Source: Pseudomonas sp. UBA4617
Lineage (GTDB): Bacteria > Pseudomonadota > Gammaproteobacteria > Pseudomonadales > Pseudomonadaceae
Assembly (NCBI RefSeq): GCF_002386445.1
Contig: NZ_DGIR01000014.1
Span: forward strand, 1-64,000
DNA: 64,000 nucleotides
Direction of reading: 5' to 3'
Shown: in pieces, positions 42,077 through 50,498 of the stretch
Numbering within the stretch: position 1 is the first letter of the stretch
How the letters are laid out: each line of letters begins with the position of its first letter
Program-made: the position numbers and the translations under genes
Notes under the pieces: model-generated
What the model was told of the DNA's origin: nothing
Databases searched by the model: none
Seen by the model: the letters and a program-made list of their open reading frames with translations, nothing else

Positions 42077-42766
42077 CTAACGGCAGATCTGCCAGCGCCC
42101 CATGTCCAGGTGAAAGTGGTCGCGGTGCGCCGCGTTGTAGTCTGGCCCCAATACCGTACTGAAACTCTCGCAGGCCGCCTGCTGTACCTCGCGCAGGAAG
42201 TCCGCCTTGCGTCCGCCCGCCTGCCAGTCGCGCGCCAGCACGATACGCTGACCGTCCTGCAGGCGAAAACCGCTGATATCCAGGGCGTTGGCCGTGGCGT
42301 GCTGGCTCAGGCTGCCCTGTTTGCGATGGTACAGGTTGCGGCAGGCAAAACTGCCCAGGTGGTCGACCTGCATCACGGGCTGGCCCAACACCCGCTGCGC
42401 CACAGGCTGCAAGCCGTGCTGCTCGAACAGCGCGTAGGCCACTGCCAGCGGGCAACTGGCGAGGAAGCTGCTACTGAGCCGCGCCTGGCCGCCTTCGATG
42501 CGCCAGACGTTGTGCAGCGGGCAGTCGGCTGACGCAGGGCTGTCGGCTTGCGCGCGGTAGCGCAGGCGGCTGGTTTCCAGCGCCTGGCGACACAGTAGCG
42601 GGTCATCCCGCAGGCGTGACAGCTTGTACGGGGTCAGCAGGTTGGGCCGCTGGCGCACGTCCAGTGGAGCCCAGGGGTTCCACGCCGGCGGCGGCCGCCA
42701 GCCGAAGTGCCAGGCCAGGCCGGCCAGTGCCAGCAGGCCGACCAGCAGCGCCAGCACGCCCCGCAT
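42077..42766 (-). CDS. Extensin-like C-terminal domain protein
   Basis: A 229-residue protein with an N-terminal membrane anchor (RGVLALLVGLLALAGLAWHF). The rest matches the bacterial 'extensin-like' family, with four conserved cysteines (ADCPLHNV, LASCPLAVAYALF, SFACRNLYH, QQAACESF) and the metallopeptidase-like pattern LSQHATANALDISGF with HRDHFHLDMG near the C-terminus (compare D-Ala-D-Ala carboxypeptidase-type zinc sites). A cell-envelope peptidase-like role is inferred. It shares one base with the upstream PEP-mutase-family gene (TGATG). Confidence 0.85.
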   Translation of the reverse strand: MRGVLALLVGLLALAGLAWHFGWRPPPAWNPWAPLDVRQRPNLLTPYKLSRLRDDPLLCRQALETSRLRYRAQADSPASADCPLHNVWRIEGGQARLSSSFLASCPLAVAYALFEQHGLQPVAQRVLGQPVMQVDHLGSFACRNLYHRKQGSLSQHATANALDISGFRLQDGQRIVLARDWQAGGRKADFLREVQQAACESFSTVLGPDYNAAHRDHFHLDMGRWQICR

Positions 42767-43596
42767 CAGCGGCGCAACAGCTCGTTGAGCTGGGCGAACG
42801 GCAAGGCCTGCTCACCGTAGCCGAACGTGCCCTCTTCGCGAATTTCCAGCGCAGCCCGGTGGAAAGCCCCAAGCGCGGCCCGGGCCAGCGACGAGCCGAC
42901 ACTGATACGGCGTACACCGAGGTCCTGCAGCTGGTTGACGCTCAATGGCACGCCTGGCATGCCCATCAGCACGTTGACCGGCCGCGGCGCAACGGCTTGC
43001 ACCACCGCACGGATTTCCTCGACAGTGCGTAGCCCCGGCGCATAGAGCACATCGGCACCGGCTTCGGCATAGGCCTGCAGGCGCTGGATGGTGTCGTCCA
43101 GGTCCAGGCGGCCGTGCAACAGGTTCTCGGCCCGCGCGCAGAGGGTGAACGGGAACGGCAGGCTGCGCGCGGCATGCACGGCTGCGCGCACACGCTCTAC
43201 CGCCAGGCCGAGGTCATAGATCGGCATGTCGCTACGGCCACTGGCATCTTCGATGGAACCGCCCACCAGGCCCACTTCGGCAGCGCGCGAAACGGCCTGG
43301 GCGCAATTTTCCGGCAGGTCGCCGAAGCCGTTTTCCAGATCCGCAGCCACCGGCAATGCCGTGGCATCGACGATTGCGCCGGCATTGCTCAGCGTATCGT
43401 CCAGGCTCAAGGCGCCTTCGGCGTCGGGCCGGCCGAGGCTGAAGGCAAGGCCGGCACTGGTAGTCGCCAGCGCTTCGAAGCCCAGGCTGGCCAGCAGCTT
43501 GGCAGAGCCGGCATCCCAGGGGTTGGGGATGACGAAAGCGCTGTCACGCTCATGCAAGGCCTTGAAGGCTTCGGCTCGCAGGGTTTGCACATCCAT
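42766..43596 (-). CDS. Isocitrate lyase/PEP mutase family enzyme
   Basis: A 276-residue TIM-barrel carbon-carbon or phosphorus-carbon lyase family protein (PrpB/PEP mutase superfamily). Seen are VIPNPWDAGSAKLLASLGF at the start, TALPVAADLENGFGD (metal-binding Asp/Glu region), VGGSIEDASG and YAPGLRTVEEIRAVV. It lacks the KKCGH catalytic loop of isocitrate lyase, as is usual for this uncharacterised subgroup. Probable activity is on a small 2-oxo acid or its adduct; the substrate is unknown. Confidence 0.85.
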   Translation of the reverse strand: MDVQTLRAEAFKALHERDSAFVIPNPWDAGSAKLLASLGFEALATTSAGLAFSLGRPDAEGALSLDDTLSNAGAIVDATALPVAADLENGFGDLPENCAQAVSRAAEVGLVGGSIEDASGRSDMPIYDLGLAVERVRAAVHAARSLPFPFTLCARAENLLHGRLDLDDTIQRLQAYAEAGADVLYAPGLRTVEEIRAVVQAVAPRPVNVLMGMPGVPLSVNQLQDLGVRRISVGSSLARAALGAFHRAALEIREEGTFGYGEQALPFAQLNELLRR

Positions 43597-43622
43597 GGTT
43601 CAACCTCCGGAAGTCAGGGTAC

Positions 43623-44492
43623 TCAAAGTAGTCCCAGTTGTTCGACCTCGGGTGCACGCGGCAATTCCGGCAGCGCGGCAAGCCCTGGCAGGCGCCGCAT
43701 CAGGCGTTGGTGAAAATGCTGGGCCAGGGCGGCAGCCAGGCGGTTGTCCGAAGTGTGCAGGAAGATGTACGGACTGCGGCCTTCCTCGATCCAACCGGCC
43801 ACCTTGTCCACCCAAGGAATGAGAAACGCCTCGTTGGCCTCCAGCTGCGGATGGCCGATGAAGCGCACCTGTGGGTGCTGGCTGAAGGCCGCGGGGCGTG
43901 GCGGTACCCTGGGCTTTTTCGCTTGCGCATGCAGCACTGCCGGGTCGCGCGAGGTGCAGCTGAACAGCGCACGCGGATCCAGGCAGATGCGCTCCACGCC
44001 ACGCTCGTGCAGCAGGCGGTTAAGCAGCCGCTCTTCTTCACCCTTGGCAAAGAAGGCCTGATGGCGCACTTCCACCGCCACCGGTACCACAGCCTGGTCG
44101 AGAAACTGGCAAAGTTCGCCCAGCCGGGCGGGGCCGAACTGGGCCGGCAATTGCAGCCAGTACGGTGATACACGCGGGCCCAGCGGGGCCATCAGGCGAG
44201 TAAAGGCGAAGGCGGGCTCGAGTTGCTTGCGCAGGTCGCCGGCGTGGCTGATATCCCGGGGAAACTTGGCGGTAAAGCGAAAATGCTCGGGCATCACCTG
44301 CGCCCAGCGGGCGATGGTGCCAGGAGCCGGGCGTGCATAGAAGGTGGTATTGCCCTCGACTGCATTGAACACCTGGCTGTAGAAACCAAGCATCTCATTG
44401 CTGTTGGCGTCGGCGGGGTACAGGTAGTCACGCCAGGCGTTTTCGCTCCAGGACGGACAACCGAGAAAATAAGGCAGGGGGGATGGCGTCAT
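43623..44492 (-). CDS. DUF72 (YecE-like) protein
   Basis: A 289-residue TIM-barrel DUF72 protein. Typical blocks: LGCPSWSENAWRDYLYP at the start, QVFNAVEGNTTFYARP, RFTAKFPRDISHAGDL, and VAVEVRHQAFF. Family function is unknown; an endonuclease-like TIM barrel has been proposed from structure. It starts 3 bases after the upstream gene's stop, and its Shine-Dalgarno (GAGGG) overlaps that stop, so the two are coupled. Confidence 0.88.
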   Translation of the reverse strand: MTPSPLPYFLGCPSWSENAWRDYLYPADANSNEMLGFYSQVFNAVEGNTTFYARPAPGTIARWAQVMPEHFRFTAKFPRDISHAGDLRKQLEPAFAFTRLMAPLGPRVSPYWLQLPAQFGPARLGELCQFLDQAVVPVAVEVRHQAFFAKGEEERLLNRLLHERGVERICLDPRALFSCTSRDPAVLHAQAKKPRVPPRPAAFSQHPQVRFIGHPQLEANEAFLIPWVDKVAGWIEEGRSPYIFLHTSDNRLAAALAQHFHQRLMRRLPGLAALPELPRAPEVEQLGLL

Positions 44493-44495
44493 CCC

Positions 44496-44786
44496 TCAAA
44501 TGTACAGGTCCAGCCCCAGTACTTCCATGTCCCAGTCGGTAAAACCGGCGGTGCTCAGGTAGCTGGCCAGCGCCGTGGCGGTACGGCGGTCCCGTGCGCG
44601 GGGGAAGATCATGTCCTGTTGGCGCGCCGGCAGGCCACCGCTGCGACGGCGTGCAGTGGCTTCCTGAGGAGCGACTTCGGCCTCTTCGACCAGCTCGGCA
44701 TCGTCGATCGCCTCGTCGCGCACCGCAGCCTTGCGCGGCGTGCGCTTGATCGGGTAGGACTGCGGGGTAAAACCGTCGATACGCAT
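44496..44786 (-). CDS. Small conserved hypothetical protein, about 96 residues
   Basis: Begins MRIDGFTPQSYPIKRTPRKA, has an acidic middle (AIDDAELVEEAEVAPQEATA), a basic RRRSGGLPARQQDMIFPRAR and ends GFTDWDMEVLGLDLYI. No signal or membrane segment; mostly disordered except for the C-terminal roughly 40 residues. The ATG at 44786 is preferred over a TTG 10 codons upstream. Its stop overlaps the ribosome binding site of the DUF72 gene. No function can be assigned. Confidence 0.7.
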   Translation of the reverse strand: MRIDGFTPQSYPIKRTPRKAAVRDEAIDDAELVEEAEVAPQEATARRRSGGLPARQQDMIFPRARDRRTATALASYLSTAGFTDWDMEVLGLDLYI

Positions 44787-44917
44787 GGCATCAGCACTCA
44801 GGATCGATGATGGCAATTTAGCAGCATCAGGAATCCATCGCTAATGCTTGAGTGATAACTGGACCACAGATCGGGCAAAAGGTTTTCTGCCACCGGACGC
44901 TAACCGACGAACAGTAA

Positions 44918-45592
44918 TCAGGATTTTTTCGGTGTCGCCACGTTGTCGCGCAGGTACACCGGTTGCGCCTGCTCGGCGGCGATCGCCTCCCCGCGCGCCC
45001 AGGCGAAACTGGCCAGGCTGAGAATATCCAGGGCGTTGGGCAGGGCACTGGCATTGCTGGCCGCGACTTGCACCGCCAGGCGCTCGGCATAGCCCCAGCC
45101 GGTGCCGGCACCGAACCAGTCGCCACTGGCACCTGCGGGCAGCGCCACCTGCTCGGGTGGCAACACCGCCTCGCGGCCAACCAGGCGCATTTCGCCCGCC
45201 GTGGCCTGGTAGCACCCCCAGTACACCTCGTCCATGCGCGCATCGATGGCGGCAGCCACCTGCTGCACGCCTTGCTCGCGCAGGGCGCCCTGGGCCAGGG
45301 CGGCCAGGTTGGACACCGGCAGCACCGGGCGCTGCAGGGCGAAGGCCAGGCCCTGGACCACGCCGATGGCAATACGCACGCCAGTGAACGCGCCCGGACC
45401 GCGACCGAAGGCGATGGCATCCAGCGTATTCAGGGCCACGCCGGCGTCAGCCAGCAGCTGCTTGATCATCGGCAGCAGCTTCTGCGCATGCATGCGCGGG
45501 ATCACCTCGTAATGGCTGGTTACCTTGCCGTCATGCAGCAGCGCGACGGAACAGGCTTCGGTAGCGGTATCCAGGGCCAGCAGGGTGGTCAT
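44918..45592 (-). CDS. tsaB: tRNA threonylcarbamoyladenosine biosynthesis protein TsaB
   Basis: A 224-residue ASKHA-fold pseudo-glycoprotease, scaffold partner of TsaD and TsaE in t6A37 synthesis. It begins TTLLALDTATEACSVALLHD and contains RMHAQKLLPMIKQLL and AFGRGPGAFTGVRIAIGVVQ, which define TsaB; the zinc-binding His pair of TsaD is absent, as expected. The t6A it helps make is the substrate of TcdA, encoded about 39 kb to the left. Confidence 0.94.
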   Translation of the reverse strand: MTTLLALDTATEACSVALLHDGKVTSHYEVIPRMHAQKLLPMIKQLLADAGVALNTLDAIAFGRGPGAFTGVRIAIGVVQGLAFALQRPVLPVSNLAALAQGALREQGVQQVAAAIDARMDEVYWGCYQATAGEMRLVGREAVLPPEQVALPAGASGDWFGAGTGWGYAERLAVQVAASNASALPNALDILSLASFAWARGEAIAAEQAQPVYLRDNVATPKKS

Positions 45593-45673
45593 CGAACAGG
45601 TTTCCAGGTGCGAAAAAAAGAGCGGCAGTATAGAACAGTGGCGGCGTCGTGTCCCTAAGGGCCGCTGTGCGGC

Positions 45674-45706
45674 CGAAAACGACCACGGCCCGCAAGCGGG
45701 CCGTGG
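45674..45706 (-). terminator. Rho-independent terminator after adk
   Basis: CCACGGCCCGC pairs with GCGGGCCGTGG around a 2-3 base loop, followed on the minus strand by TCGTTTTCGG. It lies about 20 bases after the adk stop. Confidence 0.75.
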
Positions 45707-45726
45707 TGGGGTGCGTCAGGCGCTGA

Positions 45727-46377
45727 TCAGCTCAGGGCGGCCAGGACCTTGGCGGTAATGGCCTCGACCGAGCCAACGCCTTCGATGTGGCTGTACTTCG
45801 GCTTGCCGCCATTGGCAGCCGACAGCTTCTGGTAGAAGTCCACCAGCGGCTTGGTCTGGCTGTGGTAGACCGACAGGCGATGGCGAACGGTCTCTTCCTT
45901 GTCGTCGTCGCGCTGGATCAGGTCTTCGCCAGTCTCGTCGTCCTTGCCTTCCACTTTCGGCGGGTTGTACTGAATGTGGTAGGTGCGGCCCGAGGCCAGG
46001 TGCACGCGACGGCCAGCCATGCGGCCGACGATTTCTTCGTCGTCCACAGCGATTTCGACCACGGCGTCGATGTCGACACCGGCAGCGACCATGGCTTCGG
46101 CCTGCGGGATGGTGCGTGGGAAGCCGTCGAACAGGCAGCCCTTGGCGCAATCAGGCTGGGCGATGCGCTCCTTGACCAGGCTGATGATCAGCTCGTCGGA
46201 GACCAGCTGGCCGGCATCCATGACTTTCTTCAGTTCCAGGCCCAGCGGGGTACCGGCCTTGACGGCGGCACGCAGCATGTCACCGGTGGAAATCTGGGGG
46301 ATACCGAACTTCTCGGTGATGAACTTTGCCTGAGTACCTTTACCGGCCCCGGGAGCTCCCAGCAGAATTACGCGCAT
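45727..46377 (-). CDS. adk: Adenylate kinase
   Basis: Interconverts ATP + AMP and 2 ADP. The 216-residue long-form enzyme has the P-loop GAPGAGKGTQ at 7-16, the AMP-binding STGDMLRAAVKAG and FDGFPRTIPQAEAM, and a full LID domain (GRRVHLASGRTYHIQYNPPK to RHRLSVY) without zinc cysteines. The ATG at 46377 is set by the strong Shine-Dalgarno TTGAGGAGCACGAG upstream; an open frame extends 65 codons further 5' but is not adk-like. Confidence 0.97.
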   Translation of the reverse strand: MRVILLGAPGAGKGTQAKFITEKFGIPQISTGDMLRAAVKAGTPLGLELKKVMDAGQLVSDELIISLVKERIAQPDCAKGCLFDGFPRTIPQAEAMVAAGVDIDAVVEIAVDDEEIVGRMAGRRVHLASGRTYHIQYNPPKVEGKDDETGEDLIQRDDDKEETVRHRLSVYHSQTKPLVDFYQKLSAANGGKPKYSHIEGVGSVEAITAKVLAALS

Positions 46378-46551
46378 CTCGTGCTCCTCAAATTTTTTTA
46401 TGAAATTCAATGGATTCGGCGACCAGGGCCTAGTCCGGAAAATCGGGTATGACCATAAATCGGTCAGAAGGCTGCTCAAGATACACAGCGCCCGGCAGCC
46501 AGACAAGCGTCCCAAAGTTGCAGGAATGCGCCACCTATGGCTTGCCTGGCT

Positions 46552-46577
46552 GGCGGTTGCGCCCCGGCGCAACCGCC
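46552..46577. repeat. Perfect hairpin downstream of ppc
   Basis: GGCGGTTGCGCC and GGCGCAACCGCC form a 12-bp inverted repeat with only CC between. It lies about 60 bases after the ppc stop, in the 258-base gap before adk. There is no T-run, so it may stabilise or end the ppc transcript rather than be a classical terminator. Confidence 0.5.
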
Positions 46578-46635
46578 CTCCTCGTACTGCTGCATGCCAT
46601 GCCTGGCAGGCGCCCGGGATACCCCGCGCCGGCCC

Positions 46636-49263
46636 TCAGCCGGTATTGCGCAGGCCCGCCGCGATGCCCGCCACCGTGACCAGCAAGGCCTGCTCCAACG
46701 GGCTGTCCAGAGCGGCTTCGCGGCTGCGCGAGCGGGCCAGCAACTCGGCCTGCAGGCGATGCAGCGGGTCCAGGTAGGTGTTGCGCAGGCGGATGAATTC
46801 CAGCGTCTCGGGGCTGTGCGCCAGTAGCACCGGCTGCCCGGTCAGGCCCAGCACCACCTGGCACGACTGCGACAATAGGTCGCGCAAGTGCGCGCCCAAC
46901 GGCAGCAGGTGCGGTTGCACTAGACGTTCGTCGTAGGCTTCGGCGATCTGCGCATCGGCCTTGGCCAGGACCATCTCGAGCATGTCGATGCGGGTACGGA
47001 AGAATGGCCATTGCTCGCGCATCTGCGCCAGCAGTTCGCCCTGCCCCCGGGCCAGAGCGTTGCTCAGCGCCGTTTCCCAGCCCAGCCAGGCCGGCAGCAT
47101 CAGGCGGGTCTGGGTCCAGCCGAAGATCCACGGGATCGCCCGCAGGCTTTCGATGCCACCGGCACGACGCTTGGCCGGGCGGCTACCCAGCGGCAGACGG
47201 CCAAGTTCCTGCTCCGGCGTTGCCTGGCGGAAGTACTCGACGAAATCGGGGTGGTCGCGCACCACGCTGCGGTAGGCCTTGACGCCATCGGCGGCCAGCT
47301 GGTCCATCACCTCGCGCCAGGCCGGCTGTGGCGGCGGCGGTGGCAACAAGGTGGCTTCGAGCACGGCGGCCAGGTACAGGTTCAGGTTCTGCTCGGCGAT
47401 GCCCGGCAAACCGAACTTGAAGCGGATCATCTCGCCCTGCTCGGTAGTGCGGAACCGCCCCGCCACCGACCCCGGCGGCTGCGACAGGATGGCCGCATGG
47501 GCCGGGCCGCCACCGCGGCCAACCGTGCCGCCGCGGCCATGGAACAGCAACAGCTCGACCTGGTGCTCGGCGCAGATGCGTACCAGCTCTTCCTGGGCCC
47601 GGTACTGCGCCCAGGCCGCTGCGGTGGTACCGGCGTCCTTGGCCGAGTCGGAATAGCCGATCATCACTTCCTGCGGCCCGCGCAACCCGGCGCGATAGCC
47701 CGGCAGGCCGAGCAGGCGCCGCATCACCGGGCCGGCGTTGTCGAGGTCGGCCAGCGTCTCGAACAAAGGCACCACGCGCATGGGCCGGGTGAGGCCGGCC
47801 TCCTTGAGCAACAGTTGTACCGCCAGCACATCCGAAGCGGCACCCGCCATGGAGATGACGTAGGAACCCAGCGAGGCCGCCGGCGCGGCGGCGATTTCCC
47901 GGCAGGTGGCCAATACCTCGGCGGTGTCCGCCTGTGGCCGGAAATGTGCCGGCAGCAGTGGCCGGCGGTTGTTCAGCTCGGCCTGGAGAAATGCGATGCG
48001 CTGCTCTTCATCCCAGTCGGCATAACGGCCCAGGCCCAGGTAGTCGGTTATTTCGCTCAGCGCATCACGGTGGCGGGCCGCGTCCTGGCGCACGTCCAGG
48101 CGGCCGAGGAACAGGCCGAAGGTCACCGCGCGGCGCAGGCAATCGAGCAGCGGGCCTTCGGCAATCACCCCCATGCCGCACTCGTGCAGGGACTGGTAGC
48201 ACAGCTCCAGCGGTGCGATCAGGTCGCGGTTGTCCACCAGCACGTCGGCACCGGCCGGTTGACTACCGGCCAGGGCCGCATGCGCCCAGGCCCGGGTTGC
48301 CCGCAGGCGCTCGCGCAGTTGCTTGAGCAGCGCCCGATAGGGTTCGGCGCTGTCGCCCACCCGCTCGCGCAGGGCCGCATTGGCCTGCTGCATGGACAAC
48401 TCCGACGCCAGTGCATCGATGTCGCGCAGGAACAGGTCGGCAGCCATCCAGCGCGCCAGCAACAGCACCTCGCGGGTGACCACTGCGGTCACGTTGGGGT
48501 TGCCATCGCGGTCGCCGCCCATCCAGGAAGCGAAGCGGATCGGCGCGGCTTCCAGCGGCAGGCGCAGGCCGGTGGCCTCCAGCAGGGCCTTGTCGACCTT
48601 GCGCAGGTGGCTGGGAATGGCATGCCACAGCGAATGCTCGATCACCGCGAAGCCCCACTTGGCCTCATCCACCGGTGTTGGCCGGGTGCGGCGGATTTCC
48701 TCGGTATGCCAGGCTTCTGCAATCAGCCGACGCAGGCGCTCGCGCACCTGCTGGCGTTCGCTCGCGGTCAGGTCGCGGTGATCCTGGGCGGCCAGCTGGC
48801 CGGCAATCGCGTCATACTTCTGGATCAGGGTGCGACGCGCCACTTCGGTGGGGTGCGCGGTGAGCACCAGCTGGATATCGAGCTTGGCCAGCTGCCGGGC
48901 CAATGCATCGTTACTGTGCCCCGCCTGTTTCAGGCGCGCCAGCAACTCGGGCAACACTCGGCCCTCGAACGGCTCGGGCTGGTCGGCATCGCGGCGGCGG
49001 ATCAACTGGTACTGCTCGGCCATGTTGGCCAGGTTGAGGAACTGGTTGAAGGCCCTGGCCACCGGCAACAGGTCTTCTTCGGCCAGGTCGGCCAGGGTCG
49101 AGCTCAGTTGCTCGGCAGCGCCACGACGGTCGGCCTTGGCGCTGTGGCGGATGTCCTCGATCTTCTGCAGGAACGCCTCGCCATGCTGCTGGCGAATGGT
49201 TTCGCCTAGCAGCTCACCCAACACATGGACATCTTCTCGCAAACGCACATCGATATCGGTCAT
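46636..49263 (-). CDS. ppc: Phosphoenolpyruvate carboxylase
   Basis: Anaplerotic enzyme forming oxaloacetate from PEP and bicarbonate, 875 residues. Active-site blocks in order: LTAHPTEVARRTL (essential His), SWMGGDRDGNPNVTA, GYSDSAKDAGTTAAAWAQ, and FHGRGGTVGRGGGPAHAAI (mobile glycine-rich loop). The C-terminus ends in the expected short ...AAGLRNTG. Start at MTDIDVRLREDVHVLG; the open frame continues 154 codons upstream into sequence that is not Ppc and runs antisense over the next gene. Confidence 0.97.
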   Translation of the reverse strand: MTDIDVRLREDVHVLGELLGETIRQQHGEAFLQKIEDIRHSAKADRRGAAEQLSSTLADLAEEDLLPVARAFNQFLNLANMAEQYQLIRRRDADQPEPFEGRVLPELLARLKQAGHSNDALARQLAKLDIQLVLTAHPTEVARRTLIQKYDAIAGQLAAQDHRDLTASERQQVRERLRRLIAEAWHTEEIRRTRPTPVDEAKWGFAVIEHSLWHAIPSHLRKVDKALLEATGLRLPLEAAPIRFASWMGGDRDGNPNVTAVVTREVLLLARWMAADLFLRDIDALASELSMQQANAALRERVGDSAEPYRALLKQLRERLRATRAWAHAALAGSQPAGADVLVDNRDLIAPLELCYQSLHECGMGVIAEGPLLDCLRRAVTFGLFLGRLDVRQDAARHRDALSEITDYLGLGRYADWDEEQRIAFLQAELNNRRPLLPAHFRPQADTAEVLATCREIAAAPAASLGSYVISMAGAASDVLAVQLLLKEAGLTRPMRVVPLFETLADLDNAGPVMRRLLGLPGYRAGLRGPQEVMIGYSDSAKDAGTTAAAWAQYRAQEELVRICAEHQVELLLFHGRGGTVGRGGGPAHAAILSQPPGSVAGRFRTTEQGEMIRFKFGLPGIAEQNLNLYLAAVLEATLLPPPPPQPAWREVMDQLAADGVKAYRSVVRDHPDFVEYFRQATPEQELGRLPLGSRPAKRRAGGIESLRAIPWIFGWTQTRLMLPAWLGWETALSNALARGQGELLAQMREQWPFFRTRIDMLEMVLAKADAQIAEAYDERLVQPHLLPLGAHLRDLLSQSCQVVLGLTGQPVLLAHSPETLEFIRLRNTYLDPLHRLQAELLARSRSREAALDSPLEQALLVTVAGIAAGLRNTG

Positions 49264-49416
49264 TGGCCTTTTCTCCGCCGCGGCTGTGGCACCCCTTCTG
49301 CTGAAGAGTGCCCACAGCCGGGCGCCAATGGCAAGCCGTGGTCGGCCAAAGCAAACTAAAGTGAAAGCACAGCACTCCCATGCCATGCAGACCAGCAGGC
49401 GTAAACAGAGGCCATC

Positions 49417-49761
49417 ATGAAAATCCGTGAACTTGTCCAGCACTGGGAACAGAATGCCGCCGGGCCCCTTAGCCGCACCGGCCATGTCCTGCACCTGGAC
49501 CTGGAATCCGAAGCGCGCCTGGCCGCGCTGATCGACATGTACCCCAAGCGCACCGCAGAGGAACTGCTCGGTGAACTGGTCGCTGCCGCCCTGGAGGAGC
49601 TGGAAGCCAGCTTCCCTTATGTGCAAGGCCGGCAGGTCATCGCCACCGACGAGGAAGGCGACCCATTGTACGAGGACATCGGCCCTACACCGCGCTTCCT
49701 GTCCTTGTCGCGCCAGCATCTGCACGACCTGAGCAACCCCGTCGCCGACAGCGATAAATGA
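49417..49761 (+). CDS. Small conserved Pseudomonas protein
   Basis: A 114-residue protein, MKIRELVQHWEQNAAGPLSR onward, with YPKRTAEELLGELVAAALEE (a ribbon-helix-helix-like stretch) and DEEGDPLYEDIGPTPRFLSL. No signal peptide. Orthologues at this locus are sometimes called 'type 1 pili tip component', a label with no support visible here. The mid part could be a DNA- or protein-binding helix pair. Divergent from ppc, and followed by an inverted repeat at 49778-49799. Confidence 0.78.
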   Translation: MKIRELVQHWEQNAAGPLSRTGHVLHLDLESEARLAALIDMYPKRTAEELLGELVAAALEELEASFPYVQGRQVIATDEEGDPLYEDIGPTPRFLSLSRQHLHDLSNPVADSDK

Positions 49762-49882
49762 CCTCCTGCGGCCTGTTCCGGGCCCGCAAGGCCCGGAATA
49801 CCGCGTCAGTAGCGGAAAGTTCCGGTCATGCCAGCACTGACCGATCAGTCAGAAATAGTTGCCTGCAACGGCACTTTTTTCT

Positions 49883-49910
49883 GAACTATCCGAAAAACGA
49901 CTCAGTCACA
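49883..49910 (+). promoter_or_regulatory. Candidate AlgU (sigma-22)-type promoter
   Basis: GAACTA, 17 bases, then TCACA, about 125 bases upstream of the DUF4398 lipoprotein gene. This approximates the GAACTT-N16/17-TCnnA envelope-stress consensus, and P. aeruginosa lptF is AlgU-controlled. The match is imperfect. Nothing else is recognisable in the 273-base gap 49762-50034. Confidence 0.35.
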
Positions 49911-50034
49911 GCCAATAGCCATCACGCTAAAACCCTGCACACCGACCGTTGTGCACCGTTGAGCTGAAGCGCGCGGGGGTGTCAGGGAATAGCGATGGAC
50001 TGCTACGGACAACGTCGTAAACAGGAGTGATCCA

Positions 50035-50448
50035 ATGGAACTGACCATCAAGAAAACCCGCATCAGCAAACCCTCATCCACACAGCTGCGCGGGTTCAGG
50101 CTGGCCGCGCTGGCCCTGGGCAGTAGCCTGGTCCTGGCCGGCTGTGCAGGCAACCCGCCAACCGAGCAGTATGCGGTGACCCAGTCTGCCGTGAACTCTG
50201 CCGTCAGCGCTGGCGGCACCGAGTTTGCCGCCGTGGAGATGAAAGCGGCCCAGGACAAGTTCAAGCAGGCCGAAATCGCCATGCACGACAAGAAGTACGA
50301 CGAAGCCAGGCGCCTGGCCGAACAGGCCGAGTGGGACGCCCGCCTCGCCGAACGCAAGGCACAGGCGGCCAAGGCCCAGAAGGCCGTGCAGGATGCCCGC
50401 CAGGGCGTTCAGGACGTACGTGAGGAAGGCCTGCGCAGCGCTCAGTGA
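50035..50448 (+). CDS. DUF4398 lipoprotein
   Basis: A 137-residue protein with a long N-region and lipobox (SSLVLAGC, lipidated Cys at 37). The mature part is a charged helix (AAQDKFKQAEIAMHDKKYDE then ARRLAEQAEWDARLAERKAQ) typical of DUF4398, which resembles half a TPR/coiled coil. A clear AGGAGTG precedes the ATG. It lies 50 bases before lptF, and the two are a conserved pair in pseudomonads, probably acting in outer-membrane/peptidoglycan contact. Confidence 0.85.
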   Translation: MELTIKKTRISKPSSTQLRGFRLAALALGSSLVLAGCAGNPPTEQYAVTQSAVNSAVSAGGTEFAAVEMKAAQDKFKQAEIAMHDKKYDEARRLAEQAEWDARLAERKAQAAKAQKAVQDARQGVQDVREEGLRSAQ

Positions 50449-50498
50449 GCCCTGCCCCGCCAACCTCTGCCTTCGCACACGATCAAAGGATGAACACT

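Noticed and set aside
46378..46572. N-terminal extension of adenylate kinase
   Set aside because: The strong GAGGAG ribosome binding site and family length fix the start at 46377.
49264..49725. N-terminal extension of Ppc by 154 codons
   Set aside because: The extension runs antisense across the 49417-49761 gene and is unlike PEP carboxylases, which start at the MTDIDVRLRED position.
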